Source of the DNA: Eubacteriales bacterium | Lineage (GTDB): Bacteria > Bacillota > Clostridia > Lachnospirales > Lachnospiraceae | NCBI GenBank assembly: GCA_030524175.1 | Contig: JAUNHC010000017.1 | Span: forward strand, 51,720 to 115,719 | DNA length: 64,000 nucleotides | Reading direction: 5' to 3' | Shown here: piece after piece, positions 9,511-17,845 of the stretch | Position numbering within the stretch: the first letter of the stretch is position 1 | Layout: each line of letters begins with the position of its first letter | Translations under genes and position numbers: made by a program | The notes under the pieces: generated by a model | Seen by the model: the letters and a program-made list of their open reading frames with translations, nothing else | What the model was told of the DNA's origin: nothing | The model's database searches: none

Positions 9511-10332
9511 ATGAAAAAAGGATTAAGAGTTCTTGTTATGACTGCTGTTGTTTTTTATATTGGAGTTTTTTTCAGCGGGTGTACATTGGTGGAGAAAAGA
9601 ATAGAAGAATATTCAGAGGAAAAGGAAGAGTGCCGATTAAACCCTGATAATGTAACGCAATTCACTTATCAAGAAAAACAATATACTATTCTGCAGTCCG
9701 CCGCTTCAGAAGATGAGACAGGAAGCTGGGTGGGCTACATCAGAAAGCTGGCAGCAGTTGATGAGAACGGCAATATTCTTGCACAGCAGGACATGGAAAA
9801 GCTTAGTTTCAGCAGTCTGACGGATATAGCAGACACAGAGCCGGAGATGGCGTATCTGATTTCCTTTCTCAATGTATATCTGAATAAAGATGACAGCGAG
9901 AAAGTGGTAGTCGATGTGAATGATGAGAGACACGAAGCAGTTTTAACTGCAAGTATCACAGATAAGGACACCATTTATGACTATCGCACTGAAGGGCCAG
10001 AACCAGAGGACAGTTTTACTGTTAATCAGGCGAACTGTACACAGTTACTGATGGGTGGCAGAATTTATCAGATTACAGATGAAATAATAGAATTGGATAA
10101 GGTAGGACAATATCTTGATATTATACCGAAGACGATTGTTTTCGATGAAGACACCAAACAGGAAATCCCAGAAGAGCAGCTCGCACAGATTGACTGGTAT
10201 GGAGACAGGCAAAGCAGACAGAGACGTGCACAGTGGATATTCGGGCAAATATGTGAGATTAAAAACACGGAAATTTCAGAAGCCGTGGCTGTTGAAATTA
10301 ATTATGAATATCATATTGCTGCGGCGGAATGA
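9511..10332 (+). CDS. NisI/SpaI-family lantibiotic immunity lipoprotein
   Basis: A 273-residue lipoprotein with lipobox FSGC (Cys about residue 24), so it is anchored on the outer face of the membrane. The C-terminal half lines up motif by motif with NisI as I remember it: GRIYQITD, a VGQYLDI element, VFDEDTKQEIP, a QIDWYGDRQSR stretch, W-FGQICEI, and the family hallmark EAVAVEIN. The N-terminal half holds the related FTYQEKQYTIL and WVGYIRKLAAVDENGNIL, matching the duplicated architecture of NisI. Family members bind nisin-like lantibiotics before they reach lipid II. No lantibiotic precursor or modification gene is nearby, so this is an orphan immunity gene. A CTGTCC/GGACAG hairpin overlaps the ribosome site. 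Confidence 0.8.
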   Translation: MKKGLRVLVMTAVVFYIGVFFSGCTLVEKRIEEYSEEKEECRLNPDNVTQFTYQEKQYTILQSAASEDETGSWVGYIRKLAAVDENGNILAQQDMEKLSFSSLTDIADTEPEMAYLISFLNVYLNKDDSEKVVVDVNDERHEAVLTASITDKDTIYDYRTEGPEPEDSFTVNQANCTQLLMGGRIYQITDEIIELDKVGQYLDIIPKTIVFDEDTKQEIPEEQLAQIDWYGDRQSRQRRAQWIFGQICEIKNTEISEAVAVEINYEYHIAAAE

Positions 10333-10349
10333 TCTGCCGATACACATTT

Positions 10350-10378
10350 CCCAGGGGTAAAACCTCTGGGATTTTTAT
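10350..10378 (+). terminator. Intrinsic terminator after the NisI-like gene
   Basis: A 9-bp stem CCCAGGGGT / ACCTCTGGG with an AAA loop, followed by ATTTTTATAT. It separates the lipoprotein from the GntR operon. Confidence 0.88.
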
Positions 10379-10407
10379 ATTTATAATGGCTTCCCGGTGA
10401 AGTGATA

Positions 10408-10436
10408 TTGACTTATATGTGCTTATAGTGTATAGT
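10408..10436 (+). promoter_or_regulatory. Promoter of the GntR/ABC operon
   Basis: TTGACT and TATAGT are separated by exactly 17 nt. The -10 region and the bases after it contain overlapping GTGTATAGTGTGTA repeats, a plausible operator for the YtrA-type repressor encoded just downstream. The operator role is an inference from position. Confidence 0.65.
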
Positions 10437-10516
10437 GTGTATTATATAACAGCACAATGAAGCGGAGCTTAAAAATCCATTAAAGGATTCGATAGTAGAA
10501 AGAGGTGATATTACTT

Positions 10517-10891
10517 GTGAAAATACTAATTTCCAATACTTCTGAGAGTCCCCTTTACCAGCAGATCAAGGATCAGATAAAAGACGCAGTTCTAAAGGGA
10601 GAGTTAAAAGAAGGAGATGCGATGCCGTCTATACGGGCATTTGCTAATGATTTAAGGGTAAGTGTATTGACTATAAGACGAGTTTATGAAGAGTTGGAGA
10701 AAGAAGGGTTTGTAACAAGCCAGGTGGGGATCGGGACATTTGTATCTGCCGGAAATATTGAATTACTCCGTGACACCAAGAGGAGGCTGGTGGAACAGAA
10801 AATGGCAGATATGATACAGACAGCGAAAGCCTTGGACATCACAAGAGACGAGCTAAATGCAATGATGGATATTCTCTATGAGGAGGACTGA
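10517..10891 (+). CDS. GntR-family (YtrA-like) transcriptional regulator
   Basis: A 124-residue repressor made of a winged HTH (SPLYQQIKDQIKDAVLKGELKEGDAMPS to VGIGTFVSA) and a short C-terminal dimerisation helix pair, the YtrA layout. YtrA-type regulators sit first in operons for ABC transporters that respond to wall-active antibiotics. The GTG at 10517 was chosen because it gives the family N-terminus MKILISNTSESPLYQQI and lies 8 nt after GAGGTGAT; the GTG at 10505 lies inside that site. The ATPase gene starts 1 nt after its stop. Confidence 0.9.
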   Translation: MKILISNTSESPLYQQIKDQIKDAVLKGELKEGDAMPSIRAFANDLRVSVLTIRRVYEELEKEGFVTSQVGIGTFVSAGNIELLRDTKRRLVEQKMADMIQTAKALDITRDELNAMMDILYEED

Positions 10892-10892
10892 C

Positions 10893-11753
10893 ATGAATAA
10901 TATTATAGAAGTAACAGGTTTGAATAAACGATATAAGAAATTTTCCCTTGAGAATGTGTCATTTTCAGTTCCGGAGGGATCTATTGCAGGATTTATCGGA
11001 ATAAACGGAGCCGGAAAAACAACCACTATTAAGACACTTTTAGGCCTGGCAGAGAAAGCATCTGGCAGTATCAGGATTTTTGGCATGGACATGGACAGAA
11101 ATGAAAAGGAGATTAAAGAAAGAATAGGAGTTGTTCTGGATGAAGGTGTTTTTTATGATGAATTGACATTGAACGAAATGAAAAGTATTATAGCCCCTGC
11201 ATATAAGCAGTGGTGTGAGGCTGATTTTAAAGCATATCTGGAGAAGTTTTCCCTTGATCCCAAGCAGACCATCAAGACACTGTCGAAAGGGATGAAGGTG
11301 AAATTTGCTTTGGCATTGGCCCTGTCCCATAAGGCAGAGCTGCTGATCATGGATGAGCCAACCAGTGGTCTTGACCCTCTGATACGAAGTCAGTTTTTAA
11401 CAGTTATGTCAGAATACATGGAGAAGGAGGGAAAGGGAGTTCTCTTTTCCACCCACATTACCTCAGATCTTGATAAAATTGCAGATATGCTTATTATGAT
11501 CGACAAAGGAAGGATCATTCTCCAGGAAGACAGGGATATTCTGTTAGATGAATACAGGCTGGTTAAAGGGAATCCCAAGGCGTTAAATGGGGAAACCCGG
11601 AAACTATTTTTGAATATTACGGAAACCGCCTTTGTTTTCACTGGAATAACAAAGAAGCTAGATGAAGTTCGCAGGTTTATTCCGGATATCATAGTGGAAC
11701 GCGCGTCGATTGAGGATATAATGTTGGGAAATATAGAGGGAGGGAAAAAATAA
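10893..11753 (+). CDS. ABC transporter ATP-binding protein (YtrB/BcrA-like)
   Basis: A 286-residue ATPase with Walker A GINGAGKTTTIK, Q-loop region GVVLDEG, signature LSKGMKVK, Walker B LLIMDEPTSGLDP and switch His in FSTHITSD. The C-terminal extension of about 70 residues is usual in the export or antibiotic-protection class. It starts at the ATG after GAGGAGG, not at the in-frame ATG at 10878 inside gntR. The stop shares a base with the permease start (TAATG). With the GntR regulator it forms a compact unit resembling Ytr-type operons. Confidence 0.9.
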   Translation: MNNIIEVTGLNKRYKKFSLENVSFSVPEGSIAGFIGINGAGKTTTIKTLLGLAEKASGSIRIFGMDMDRNEKEIKERIGVVLDEGVFYDELTLNEMKSIIAPAYKQWCEADFKAYLEKFSLDPKQTIKTLSKGMKVKFALALALSHKAELLIMDEPTSGLDPLIRSQFLTVMSEYMEKEGKGVLFSTHITSDLDKIADMLIMIDKGRIILQEDRDILLDEYRLVKGNPKALNGETRKLFLNITETAFVFTGITKKLDEVRRFIPDIIVERASIEDIMLGNIEGGKK

Positions 11754-12394
11754 TGCTCATTTATTTGATAAAAAAAGACTTTTTAATCGTGAAAAAATAT
11801 GTTTTCCTGATGGCAGCAGTGGCCATAGCCATGCCCTTCTATTTACTGTGGCAGGTACCGCAATATGCAGGGAAGCTGGGGTTTATTTTTGTCATAGTTT
11901 TCGCTGTTTTGATACTCCTGCAGTATGTATCAGTAAAGGAAAGCCAGTATCCCAAGGCTGCGGCCCTTATTTGCTCTGCACCGTATCCAAGAAAATGGTT
12001 TGCATTATCTAAATATGGGTTCTGTCTTATTGTCTATGCGGGCTGCTGTTTGATATACTGGCTTGAGTCTCTGGTTGTTCCCGGGCTGGATGGCTTTGGT
12101 ATTGAGGTGTGTATTGGAATGTTTTTTGCATTTTCGGTGTTTCTGGGGATTTATCTCCCAGCTCAATACAAACTGGGATTTGAAAAGACAAAGTTCATAT
12201 TTATAATAGTTATCATGAGTTTTCCTTTTATCATTTCATTGCTGATAAAAATGAATATAAAAATAAATATCAGCTTTCTAAATACTGTGCCCCCTGTCCT
12301 CATGTATAGTATTATTATGCTGGCAAGTATTATGATTTTGGCTGTATCCGCAAATATTTCCGTTAAAATATATAAGAAAATAGATTTGGTTTAA
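11753..12394 (+). CDS. ABC-2-type permease
   Basis: A 213-residue membrane protein with about six hydrophobic helices and the short cytoplasmic start (MLIYLIKKDFLIVKK) of the ABC2_membrane_5 group. It is the membrane partner of the preceding ATPase, coupled to it by a TAATG overlap. Only one permease is present, unlike LanFEG or full Ytr systems, so the transporter may be a homodimer. The substrate is unknown; the neighbours point to cell-envelope stress. Confidence 0.8.
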   Translation: MLIYLIKKDFLIVKKYVFLMAAVAIAMPFYLLWQVPQYAGKLGFIFVIVFAVLILLQYVSVKESQYPKAAALICSAPYPRKWFALSKYGFCLIVYAGCCLIYWLESLVVPGLDGFGIEVCIGMFFAFSVFLGIYLPAQYKLGFEKTKFIFIIVIMSFPFIISLLIKMNIKINISFLNTVPPVLMYSIIMLASIMILAVSANISVKIYKKIDLV

Positions 12395-12513
12395 CAGAGT
12401 GACCTGTAACCGGATATCTGTCAAATTAGGAAAATCTTAATTATTTAGCAAGAAAATAAGAAGGATTTTTCATGATATATTTGGTATGATAGTGGTTATT
12501 GGAGGTTATGTGT

Positions 12514-13209
12514 ATGAGTGAGAGAATTTTGATCGTAGATGATGAGAGGGAGATTGCGGATTTAGTGGCTCTGTATCTGGAAAATGAAAATTTTACGGTA
12601 TTTAAGTTTTATGAGGCAGCATCAGCCCTTGAATGTATTGAACAGGAGAAAATGGACCTGGCAATCCTTGATGTGATGCTTCCTGATGTAAATGGATTTC
12701 AGATTTGCCGGAAAATCCGTGAAAAATACAATTATCCTGTAATTATGCTCACAGCGAAGGGGGAGGAGACTGACAAAATTACCGGGCTTACTCTGGGTGC
12801 AGATGATTATATGACGAAACCCTTTCTCCCTCTGGAGCTGGTGGCGCGTGTAAAGGCCCAGCTTAGAAGGTACAAGAGGTATAATACAACTGCAGGGACA
12901 GAGGAGGTGGTGATCACTCATTCCGGTCTGGTGCTCAATGTGCGAAACCATGAATGTACAATAAATGAAAGACCCTTATCTCTCACCCCTACAGAATTTT
13001 CTATCTTAGAGATTCTGCTTAAGCATAAGGGAGAGGTGGTCAGTGCGGAGGAGCTTTTTCATCATATTTGGGGAGATGAGTATTTCAGTAAGAGTAATAA
13101 TACCATCACTGTTCATATCCGCCACCTTCGGGAGAAAATGGGGGATTCCTTTGAAAAGCCTCAATATATAAAAACAGTTTGGGGGTGTGGATATAAAATT
13201 GAAAGCTGA
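12514..13209 (+). CDS. OmpR-family response regulator, VanR-like
   Basis: About 231 residues: a receiver domain (ILIVDDEREIADL; phosphoacceptor Asp in LAILDVMLPDVNG; Lys in MTKPF) and an OmpR winged helix ending TVWGCGYKIES. The sequence style is that of VanR proteins from glycopeptide-resistance operons. The ATG at 12514 is preferred, 8 nt from GGAGG; the ATG at 12508 is only 2 nt away. The gene overlaps the kinase gene by 23 nt. No vanH/A/X or vanG ligase gene is in the window, so the pair more likely reads wall stress than confers glycopeptide resistance. Confidence 0.9.
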   Translation: MSERILIVDDEREIADLVALYLENENFTVFKFYEAASALECIEQEKMDLAILDVMLPDVNGFQICRKIREKYNYPVIMLTAKGEETDKITGLTLGADDYMTKPFLPLELVARVKAQLRRYKRYNTTAGTEEVVITHSGLVLNVRNHECTINERPLSLTPTEFSILEILLKHKGEVVSAEELFHHIWGDEYFSKSNNTITVHIRHLREKMGDSFEKPQYIKTVWGCGYKIES

Positions 13210-14329
13210 TTGGGAAAAGCGAGGGGACTACGCCCGGCTGAAATCTAAGATTTTTTGGCAGAGTCTTGGGATTATGGCGCTGGCTTTTGTGATCATCCTG
13301 GGAATATACAACATGATATGGCGGGGGAACGGGGGAGATTGGATTGTCTATCTTATGCAGAAAATCCTGCATATGGACCAGGTAACGGCACTCAGCCTTT
13401 ATCAGACAATTTTCCGTAATAACATAGAGGTGATTTGGATAGCAGCCACAGTTGTCACCTTCGTCATATTATTCCGTATTTTTATAAGCTGGATCACAAG
13501 ATATTTCCGTGAGGTGAGCAAGGGGATTGATTTATTGCTGGATGACGAGGGGCAGGAAATCTCTTTGCTTCCGGAGATGTCAGAAATAGAAAAGAAGCTG
13601 AATACAGTCAGGCAGACTTTAGAGAAACGGGATCTGGAGGCCAAGTTGGCTGAGCAGCGTAAGAACGATCTGGTGGTGTACCTGGCCCATGATATCCGCA
13701 CTCCGCTCACTTCAGTCATCGGATATTTAAGTCTGCTGGACGAAGTGACCGACATGCCGGAGGAGCAGAGGATAAAATATGTTCACATTACACTGGATAA
13801 AGCAAACAGGCTTGACAAGCTGATCAATGAATTTTTTGAGATCACAAGGTATAACCTTCAGCAGATCACCCTGGAAAAAGAAAATTTAGATCTGTATTAT
13901 ATGCTGGTGCAGCTTACAGACGAGTTCTATCCTGTTTTAAATGTCCACGGCAATAGGGTGAAGCTTGTGGCAGATGAAAATCTTACTGTATATGCCGACC
14001 CGGTAAAGCTGGCCCGTGTGTTTAATAATATTTTGAAAAATGCCATTGCGTACAGCTACAAGGATACACAAATAGAAATACGTGCGGAAAATGTTGAAAA
14101 TGAGGTACGGATTTGTTTCAGGAACAGTGGGAAAACCATTCCTGAGAAAAAGCTTGCATCTATTTTCGAGAAGTTTTACCGTCTGGACGAGGCGCGTGCC
14201 ACAAATACAGGGGGTGCAGGGCTTGGCCTTGCCATTGCAAAGGAAATTATTACTCTGCACGGGGGGACGATCACAGCATCCAGTGAAAATGATATTACAG
14301 CCTTTTATGTGACCATACCTTCTATATAA
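13187..14329 (+). CDS. Sensor histidine kinase, VanS-like
   Basis: About 380 residues with two membrane helices (roughly residues 26-46 and 80-102) enclosing a short outer loop, a HAMP-like linker, HisKA with H-box VYLAHDIRTPLTSVIGYLSLL, and HATPase with an N-box (NNILKNAI) and GGAGLGLAI. It starts on a GTG inside the vanR-like gene, so the two are co-translated. The short sensor loop is typical of VanS kinases. The carboxypeptidase gene 150 nt downstream is the likely target or companion. Confidence 0.9.
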   Translation: MDIKLKADWEKRGDYARLKSKIFWQSLGIMALAFVIILGIYNMIWRGNGGDWIVYLMQKILHMDQVTALSLYQTIFRNNIEVIWIAATVVTFVILFRIFISWITRYFREVSKGIDLLLDDEGQEISLLPEMSEIEKKLNTVRQTLEKRDLEAKLAEQRKNDLVVYLAHDIRTPLTSVIGYLSLLDEVTDMPEEQRIKYVHITLDKANRLDKLINEFFEITRYNLQQITLEKENLDLYYMLVQLTDEFYPVLNVHGNRVKLVADENLTVYADPVKLARVFNNILKNAIAYSYKDTQIEIRAENVENEVRICFRNSGKTIPEKKLASIFEKFYRLDEARATNTGGAGLGLAIAKEIITLHGGTITASSENDITAFYVTIPSI

Positions 14330-14482
14330 TGATGTGCCAGGTATTTTAATCCCTCATATCATATAGCGTGTGAAGTGTATCTTTATATTTTCTTAAGAAA
14401 TATTCAATTGTATATTAAAGTATAAACAGCCTCTTTTCGGTATACTAATACTAAATCCGTTTTATAGAAAGGCTGGGATATT

Positions 14483-15496
14483 ATGAACAGAAAAAGAGAA
14501 AATACACAGATAATAAGAAGTAAGAAGCGTCACAGACGGAAATACAGGCGGGAAAAGCTTATAGTGACAATTTTGCTGTTTGTGTGCTGTGCCGGAATTT
14601 TTATGATAGGAAAGACGTTGGCCCAGAGACTGGCAGGAGCTGTATTCCAGGTTCCCTTTTTTGAGGGAAATGAAGCCTATGCGGGAGATGTTATTTCAAC
14701 AGGGGCTGTTGATCTGGGACATTTGAACAGCCGGTACGCCATACTTACAGATTCTGAAACGGGGAATATTATAGGGGAGAATAGGGGGCAGGAACGTATT
14801 TATCCCGCATCCCTGACAAAAATAATGACAGCAGTCATTGCAGTGGAGAATACGGCGGATTTGGATGAACACATCACTATGCCTTCAGATATATATGACA
14901 GGTTATATGCAGAGGATGCTTCTATGGCCGGGTTTCTGCCCGGGGAGGAAGTGAGGCTTCGGGATTTGCTTTACGGTGTGCTGCTTCCTTCCGGAGCGGA
15001 ATGCTGCCTTACTTTTGCCCAGCGTATTGCAGGTTCAGAGGAGGCCTTTGTGGATATAATGAATCAGAAGGCACAGGAACTGGGGATGGAAAATACACAT
15101 TTTTCTAATTCAACAGGACTACAGGAGGAGGATCATTACTCAACAGTGGGGGATATAGCGCTGCTTTTACAGTATGCCCTTAAAAATGAAGATTTCCGAA
15201 GTGCTTTTACCAGCAGCAGGTACAGTATTCCTCCTACCAGCCAGCATCCGGATGGATTTACTTTCCATAGTACCATGTTTCAATATATGCAGAGTGCACA
15301 GGTTCCGGGAGGAGAGATCATCGGAGGGAAAACCGGTTATACCCAGGAGGCCGGGCTGTGCTTGGCCAGTGCGGCTGATGTAAACGGCAGAGAATATATT
15401 CTGGTGACAGCTAAGGCAGAAGGCTCTCATGAGACAGAGCAGTTTCATATCACTGATGCGGTCAATGTGTACAGTCAGTTAGGGGATACTGTATGA
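14483..15496 (+). CDS. D-alanyl-D-alanine carboxypeptidase (S11 family, DacA-like)
   Basis: A 337-residue serine peptidase that trims the terminal D-Ala of the peptidoglycan stem. It has a basic N-terminus with one membrane helix (residues about 26-46) and lies outside the cell. Motif 1 is S110-L-T-K113 and motif 3 is K283-T-G. Motif 2, normally SxN, reads S170-G-A-E, so the Asn is missing. It follows the VanR/VanS-like genes with its own leader; the -10 TATACT at 14441 has no consensus -35, as expected of an activator-dependent promoter. Removing D-Ala-D-Ala would lower the number of glycopeptide targets. Regulation by the adjacent system is inferred. Confidence 0.88.
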   Translation: MNRKRENTQIIRSKKRHRRKYRREKLIVTILLFVCCAGIFMIGKTLAQRLAGAVFQVPFFEGNEAYAGDVISTGAVDLGHLNSRYAILTDSETGNIIGENRGQERIYPASLTKIMTAVIAVENTADLDEHITMPSDIYDRLYAEDASMAGFLPGEEVRLRDLLYGVLLPSGAECCLTFAQRIAGSEEAFVDIMNQKAQELGMENTHFSNSTGLQEEDHYSTVGDIALLLQYALKNEDFRSAFTSSRYSIPPTSQHPDGFTFHSTMFQYMQSAQVPGGEIIGGKTGYTQEAGLCLASAADVNGREYILVTAKAEGSHETEQFHITDAVNVYSQLGDTV

Positions 15497-15544
15497 TCCA
15501 TTTTGTGAAATCCATATCCGGAGTCAGGCAGAACGTGATCAGGG

Positions 15545-15559
15545 GGAATGAATTTTCAA
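15545..15559. repeat. Core of a dispersed palindromic repeat, copy 1
   Basis: The 15-mer GGAATGAATTTTCAA recurs at 28261-28275 and 47108-47122, each time in non-coding DNA next to a gene end. Here only the core and a weak left flank (AGAACGTG) are kept. Confidence 0.6.
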
Positions 15560-15584
15560 AAACATCGGGCCGAATGGCCCGATG
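15558..15584 (-). terminator. Terminator of the blaI-blaR1 operon
   Basis: A 9-bp perfect stem CATCGGGCC / GGCCCGATG around GAAT. Read on the minus strand it is followed by TTTTTG, so it ends the minus-strand receptor gene; it may also stop plus-strand readthrough from the carboxypeptidase gene. Confidence 0.8.
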
Positions 15585-15667
15585 CTGCAGTTGACGGAAT
15601 AGTCCGTTTACGATAATTCCAAAATTGTTTTTTCTGAGGAAGTTTCTTCTATTGGGGCTGAAACATT

Positions 15668-17449
15668 CTACTCGTATTTCACTGTGGGGGAGAGATATTT
15701 CTGGGCTTTTTCGTCTGATATACTTTTAATCCCTGTTATCTGGTTGGAACCATTTCTGGTCACCTCCAGGTTTACAGTTCCGGCATCATCTGTCCACAAA
15801 GTTTCCATCCATCCGTCTGCATCCTGGTCAACAAATAATTTCACTCTCTGCCCGCCAAAGCTCAGAACCTCATCCGCTGGGGAATAAGTGATGCCAAAAG
15901 ACTTGTATTGGTCATATTTGTTTTCTCCAACCTGGACAGTGTCCTTAACATTGTCAGAATTCTCTTCAAATACACTGTCTTGGACAGGGTCAGAATTCTC
16001 TTCAAATACACTGTCTTGGACAGGGTCAGAATTCTGTACAAATGCATTGTCCTGTACATTTTCACTATTCTGGACAGATACATTTTCTTGGACACTACTG
16101 CTGTTTTGAACGGAAAAACTGTTTTGGGTATCAGCAGAGTTCAGTTCTTCTGCGAAAAACGTGTTATAGTATTCCTGTGCTTTTTGTTCAGTGATACTTT
16201 CTATTCCTGTAATTTCACCGGCATCATTTCTGACTGCCGACAAGTTCACATCTCCGGAACTATTGATATAGAATGTATTGGTGGCTGCTTTTTCATCCAC
16301 GAATAACCGGACCGGCTGTCCTTGGTAAAGCAGTTGTGTGCCGTCATCTGAAATCGTGATCCCAAATGAGGAATATGCGGAATAAATCCCGGGGTCAGGA
16401 AGGAATGAAGCAGAAATCCATGGTGTAACTTCCGTATTGCTGGCGCTGGTTTCTGATATATTTTCTATTTCCTCATTTGCTGCAAAAACAACCCCCGTTC
16501 CCAACGTGAGAAACAGTACACTGCAAAGGACTCCGATTCCGGCTTTTTTTCTATTCATATCCATAATTGAAAATATTCTTTTTTTCATACCTTTTATACC
16601 TCCATAAAAGTTTGTTGATAAAGCAGTTTTAAGTTTTGACTGGTATCTGACTACACCAATAATTGTTTCACTGTAGAATTGACGTGCGGCTGTGTTTGTA
16701 CCGCGTACAACCTTCTCGTCGCAGGATAATTCACATTGAATGTTAATGGCCTTTGACATCAAGTAAACAACAGGATTGAACCAATGGACGGCGGTTGCCA
16801 GCAAAACCAAACCTTTATACCAGAGATCTTTCTGTTTGTAATGAACAAGCTCGTGCTTTAGGATGAAATAGAGTTCATCTTTTGCAAATTCTGCTGCGGG
16901 CAGCAATATACGGGAATTTACAAAGCCAGTCATCATGGGGCTTCCGATACTGTCACAAAACTGCAGGCCTATGTTCTGGGGTACACCCATTTCGGCTTTT
17001 AAATTTTGGAACAGTGTCAAAGTCTCTTGGTCAGTGATGTTTTCGCTCCAGCGTGCCGTCAGTTTTAAAAAGCGGTAATGTTTCATTATATGATAAGCAA
17101 GAAATATGATCATTCCTGCCAGCCATACTGCCATTGCAGCCTGCCACACGGATATGTCCGGCATGGCTGAAGGGAGTGCTTGATCAATGTGGACTGGGGC
17201 AGGAGATGTCACGCTTCCTGACCGGGTAATGGGCAAAGGTGTATTGCCCGGGATATTGACTTTCACAAAGGCGTTTGTAAAATGTGGACGGAAAGGAATG
17301 ATCAGCCCAAGCACAATCACAAGCCATGCGTAATAACCTCCGATTACAGAGTAACGCTTTGCCAAAAGCGGTGTAACTGCCATATAAAGGAGTGCAAGTG
17401 CCGACATGGTAAGGGAACATATCAACAATCTGATGATAAAGTTTTGCAC
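15668..17449 (-). CDS. BlaR1-type M56 metallopeptidase receptor with a duplicated extracytoplasmic domain
   Basis: A 593-residue membrane sensor-protease. The N-terminal 320 residues hold about four membrane helices and the M56 zinc peptidase core with H199-E200-L-V-H203 and the downstream ELSCDEKVV. After a fourth membrane segment (about residue 315) the usual penicillin-binding domain is absent. In its place are two copies of a roughly 75-residue domain (SFGIT...GQ-V-LFVD...G-VNL...ITGI-SI...KAQ-Y), near residues 365-440 and 515-590, joined by a linker of about 65 residues built from 12-residue repeats (NSDPVQDSVFEE type). The gene starts 1 nt after blaI. The ligand is unknown. The family works by signal-induced cleavage of the BlaI repressor. 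Confidence 0.88.
   Translation of the reverse strand: MQNFIIRLLICSLTMSALALLYMAVTPLLAKRYSVIGGYYAWLVIVLGLIIPFRPHFTNAFVKVNIPGNTPLPITRSGSVTSPAPVHIDQALPSAMPDISVWQAAMAVWLAGMIIFLAYHIMKHYRFLKLTARWSENITDQETLTLFQNLKAEMGVPQNIGLQFCDSIGSPMMTGFVNSRILLPAAEFAKDELYFILKHELVHYKQKDLWYKGLVLLATAVHWFNPVVYLMSKAINIQCELSCDEKVVRGTNTAARQFYSETIIGVVRYQSKLKTALSTNFYGGIKGMKKRIFSIMDMNRKKAGIGVLCSVLFLTLGTGVVFAANEEIENISETSASNTEVTPWISASFLPDPGIYSAYSSFGITISDDGTQLLYQGQPVRLFVDEKAATNTFYINSSGDVNLSAVRNDAGEITGIESITEQKAQEYYNTFFAEELNSADTQNSFSVQNSSSVQENVSVQNSENVQDNAFVQNSDPVQDSVFEENSDPVQDSVFEENSDNVKDTVQVGENKYDQYKSFGITYSPADEVLSFGGQRVKLFVDQDADGWMETLWTDDAGTVNLEVTRNGSNQITGIKSISDEKAQKYLSPTVKYE
15954..16061 (-). repeat. 36-bp tandem repeats in the receptor linker
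   Basis: Two identical 36-bp units (15954-15989 and 15990-16025) are followed by a third, diverged unit to about 16061; further decayed copies run to about 16110. Each unit encodes 12 residues (NS-x-x-VQ-x-x-x-V-x-x). This is an in-frame minisatellite likely to vary in copy number between strains. Confidence 0.9.
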
Positions 17450-17450
17450 A

Positions 17451-17828
17451 CTAATCCCTCCGTTCTTTTACCCATTGGGCCAACTCGTCAATATCCTTAT
17501 CCGTCAATGCTTTGTCCGCGTACAGCGTATTTACAAGATTGAGGAAAGAATTGTTATGGAACTGCTTCATAAAGTTGTTTGTTTCAAACTTCAGATATTC
17601 GTCCTTGCTTATGAGGGGATAATATATCCGTTCCTTGCCTCTCTTATCTGTACTTAAAAATCCTCGTTCCACCAGCCGGAGCATTAGGGAAATAACGGTT
17701 TGTGCTTTCCAGCTTTTTTCATTTCCAAGATGTTCCATAATGATGTTTGTTGTAACCGGCGGCTCACAGGCCCATACCACTTTCATAATATCAAATTCCG
17801 CGTCCGGTAATTTTTTCATCTGTTTCAT
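17451..17828 (-). CDS. BlaI/MecI-family transcriptional repressor
   Basis: A 125-residue penicillinase-repressor-type protein. It has the winged HTH (LPDAEFDIMKVVWACEPPVTTNIIMEHL, then WKAQTVISLMLRLVERGFLSTDKRGK) and a C-terminal dimerisation helix set. In the family, BlaI dimers hold their own promoter shut until the membrane receptor triggers proteolysis. It is first in the operon with the BlaR1-type gene 1 nt downstream. AAGGAG lies 7 nt before the ATG. No beta-lactamase gene is next to it, so the regulated output may be elsewhere or only the operon itself. Confidence 0.92.
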   Translation of the reverse strand: MKQMKKLPDAEFDIMKVVWACEPPVTTNIIMEHLGNEKSWKAQTVISLMLRLVERGFLSTDKRGKERIYYPLISKDEYLKFETNNFMKQFHNNSFLNLVNTLYADKALTDKDIDELAQWVKERRD

Positions 17829-17845
17829 ATTATCAACTCCTTTAA

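Noticed and set aside
9511-12394. A complete lantibiotic biosynthesis locus
   Set aside because: Only the NisI-like protein fits. I looked for a short precursor with a Ser/Thr/Cys-rich end between 9415 and 10516 and found none, and the ABC genes follow a YtrA-type regulator with a single permease.
12514-15496. A vancomycin-resistance operon
   Set aside because: The VanR/VanS-like pair and a D,D-carboxypeptidase are present, but no vanH, D-Ala-D-Lac/D-Ser ligase, vanX or vanT gene is in the window.
15888-16306. Plus-strand open frames opposite the BlaR1-type gene
   Set aside because: They mirror the 36-bp tandem repeats of the minus-strand gene, have no ribosome site, and disrupt no known family; the minus frame carries clear domains.
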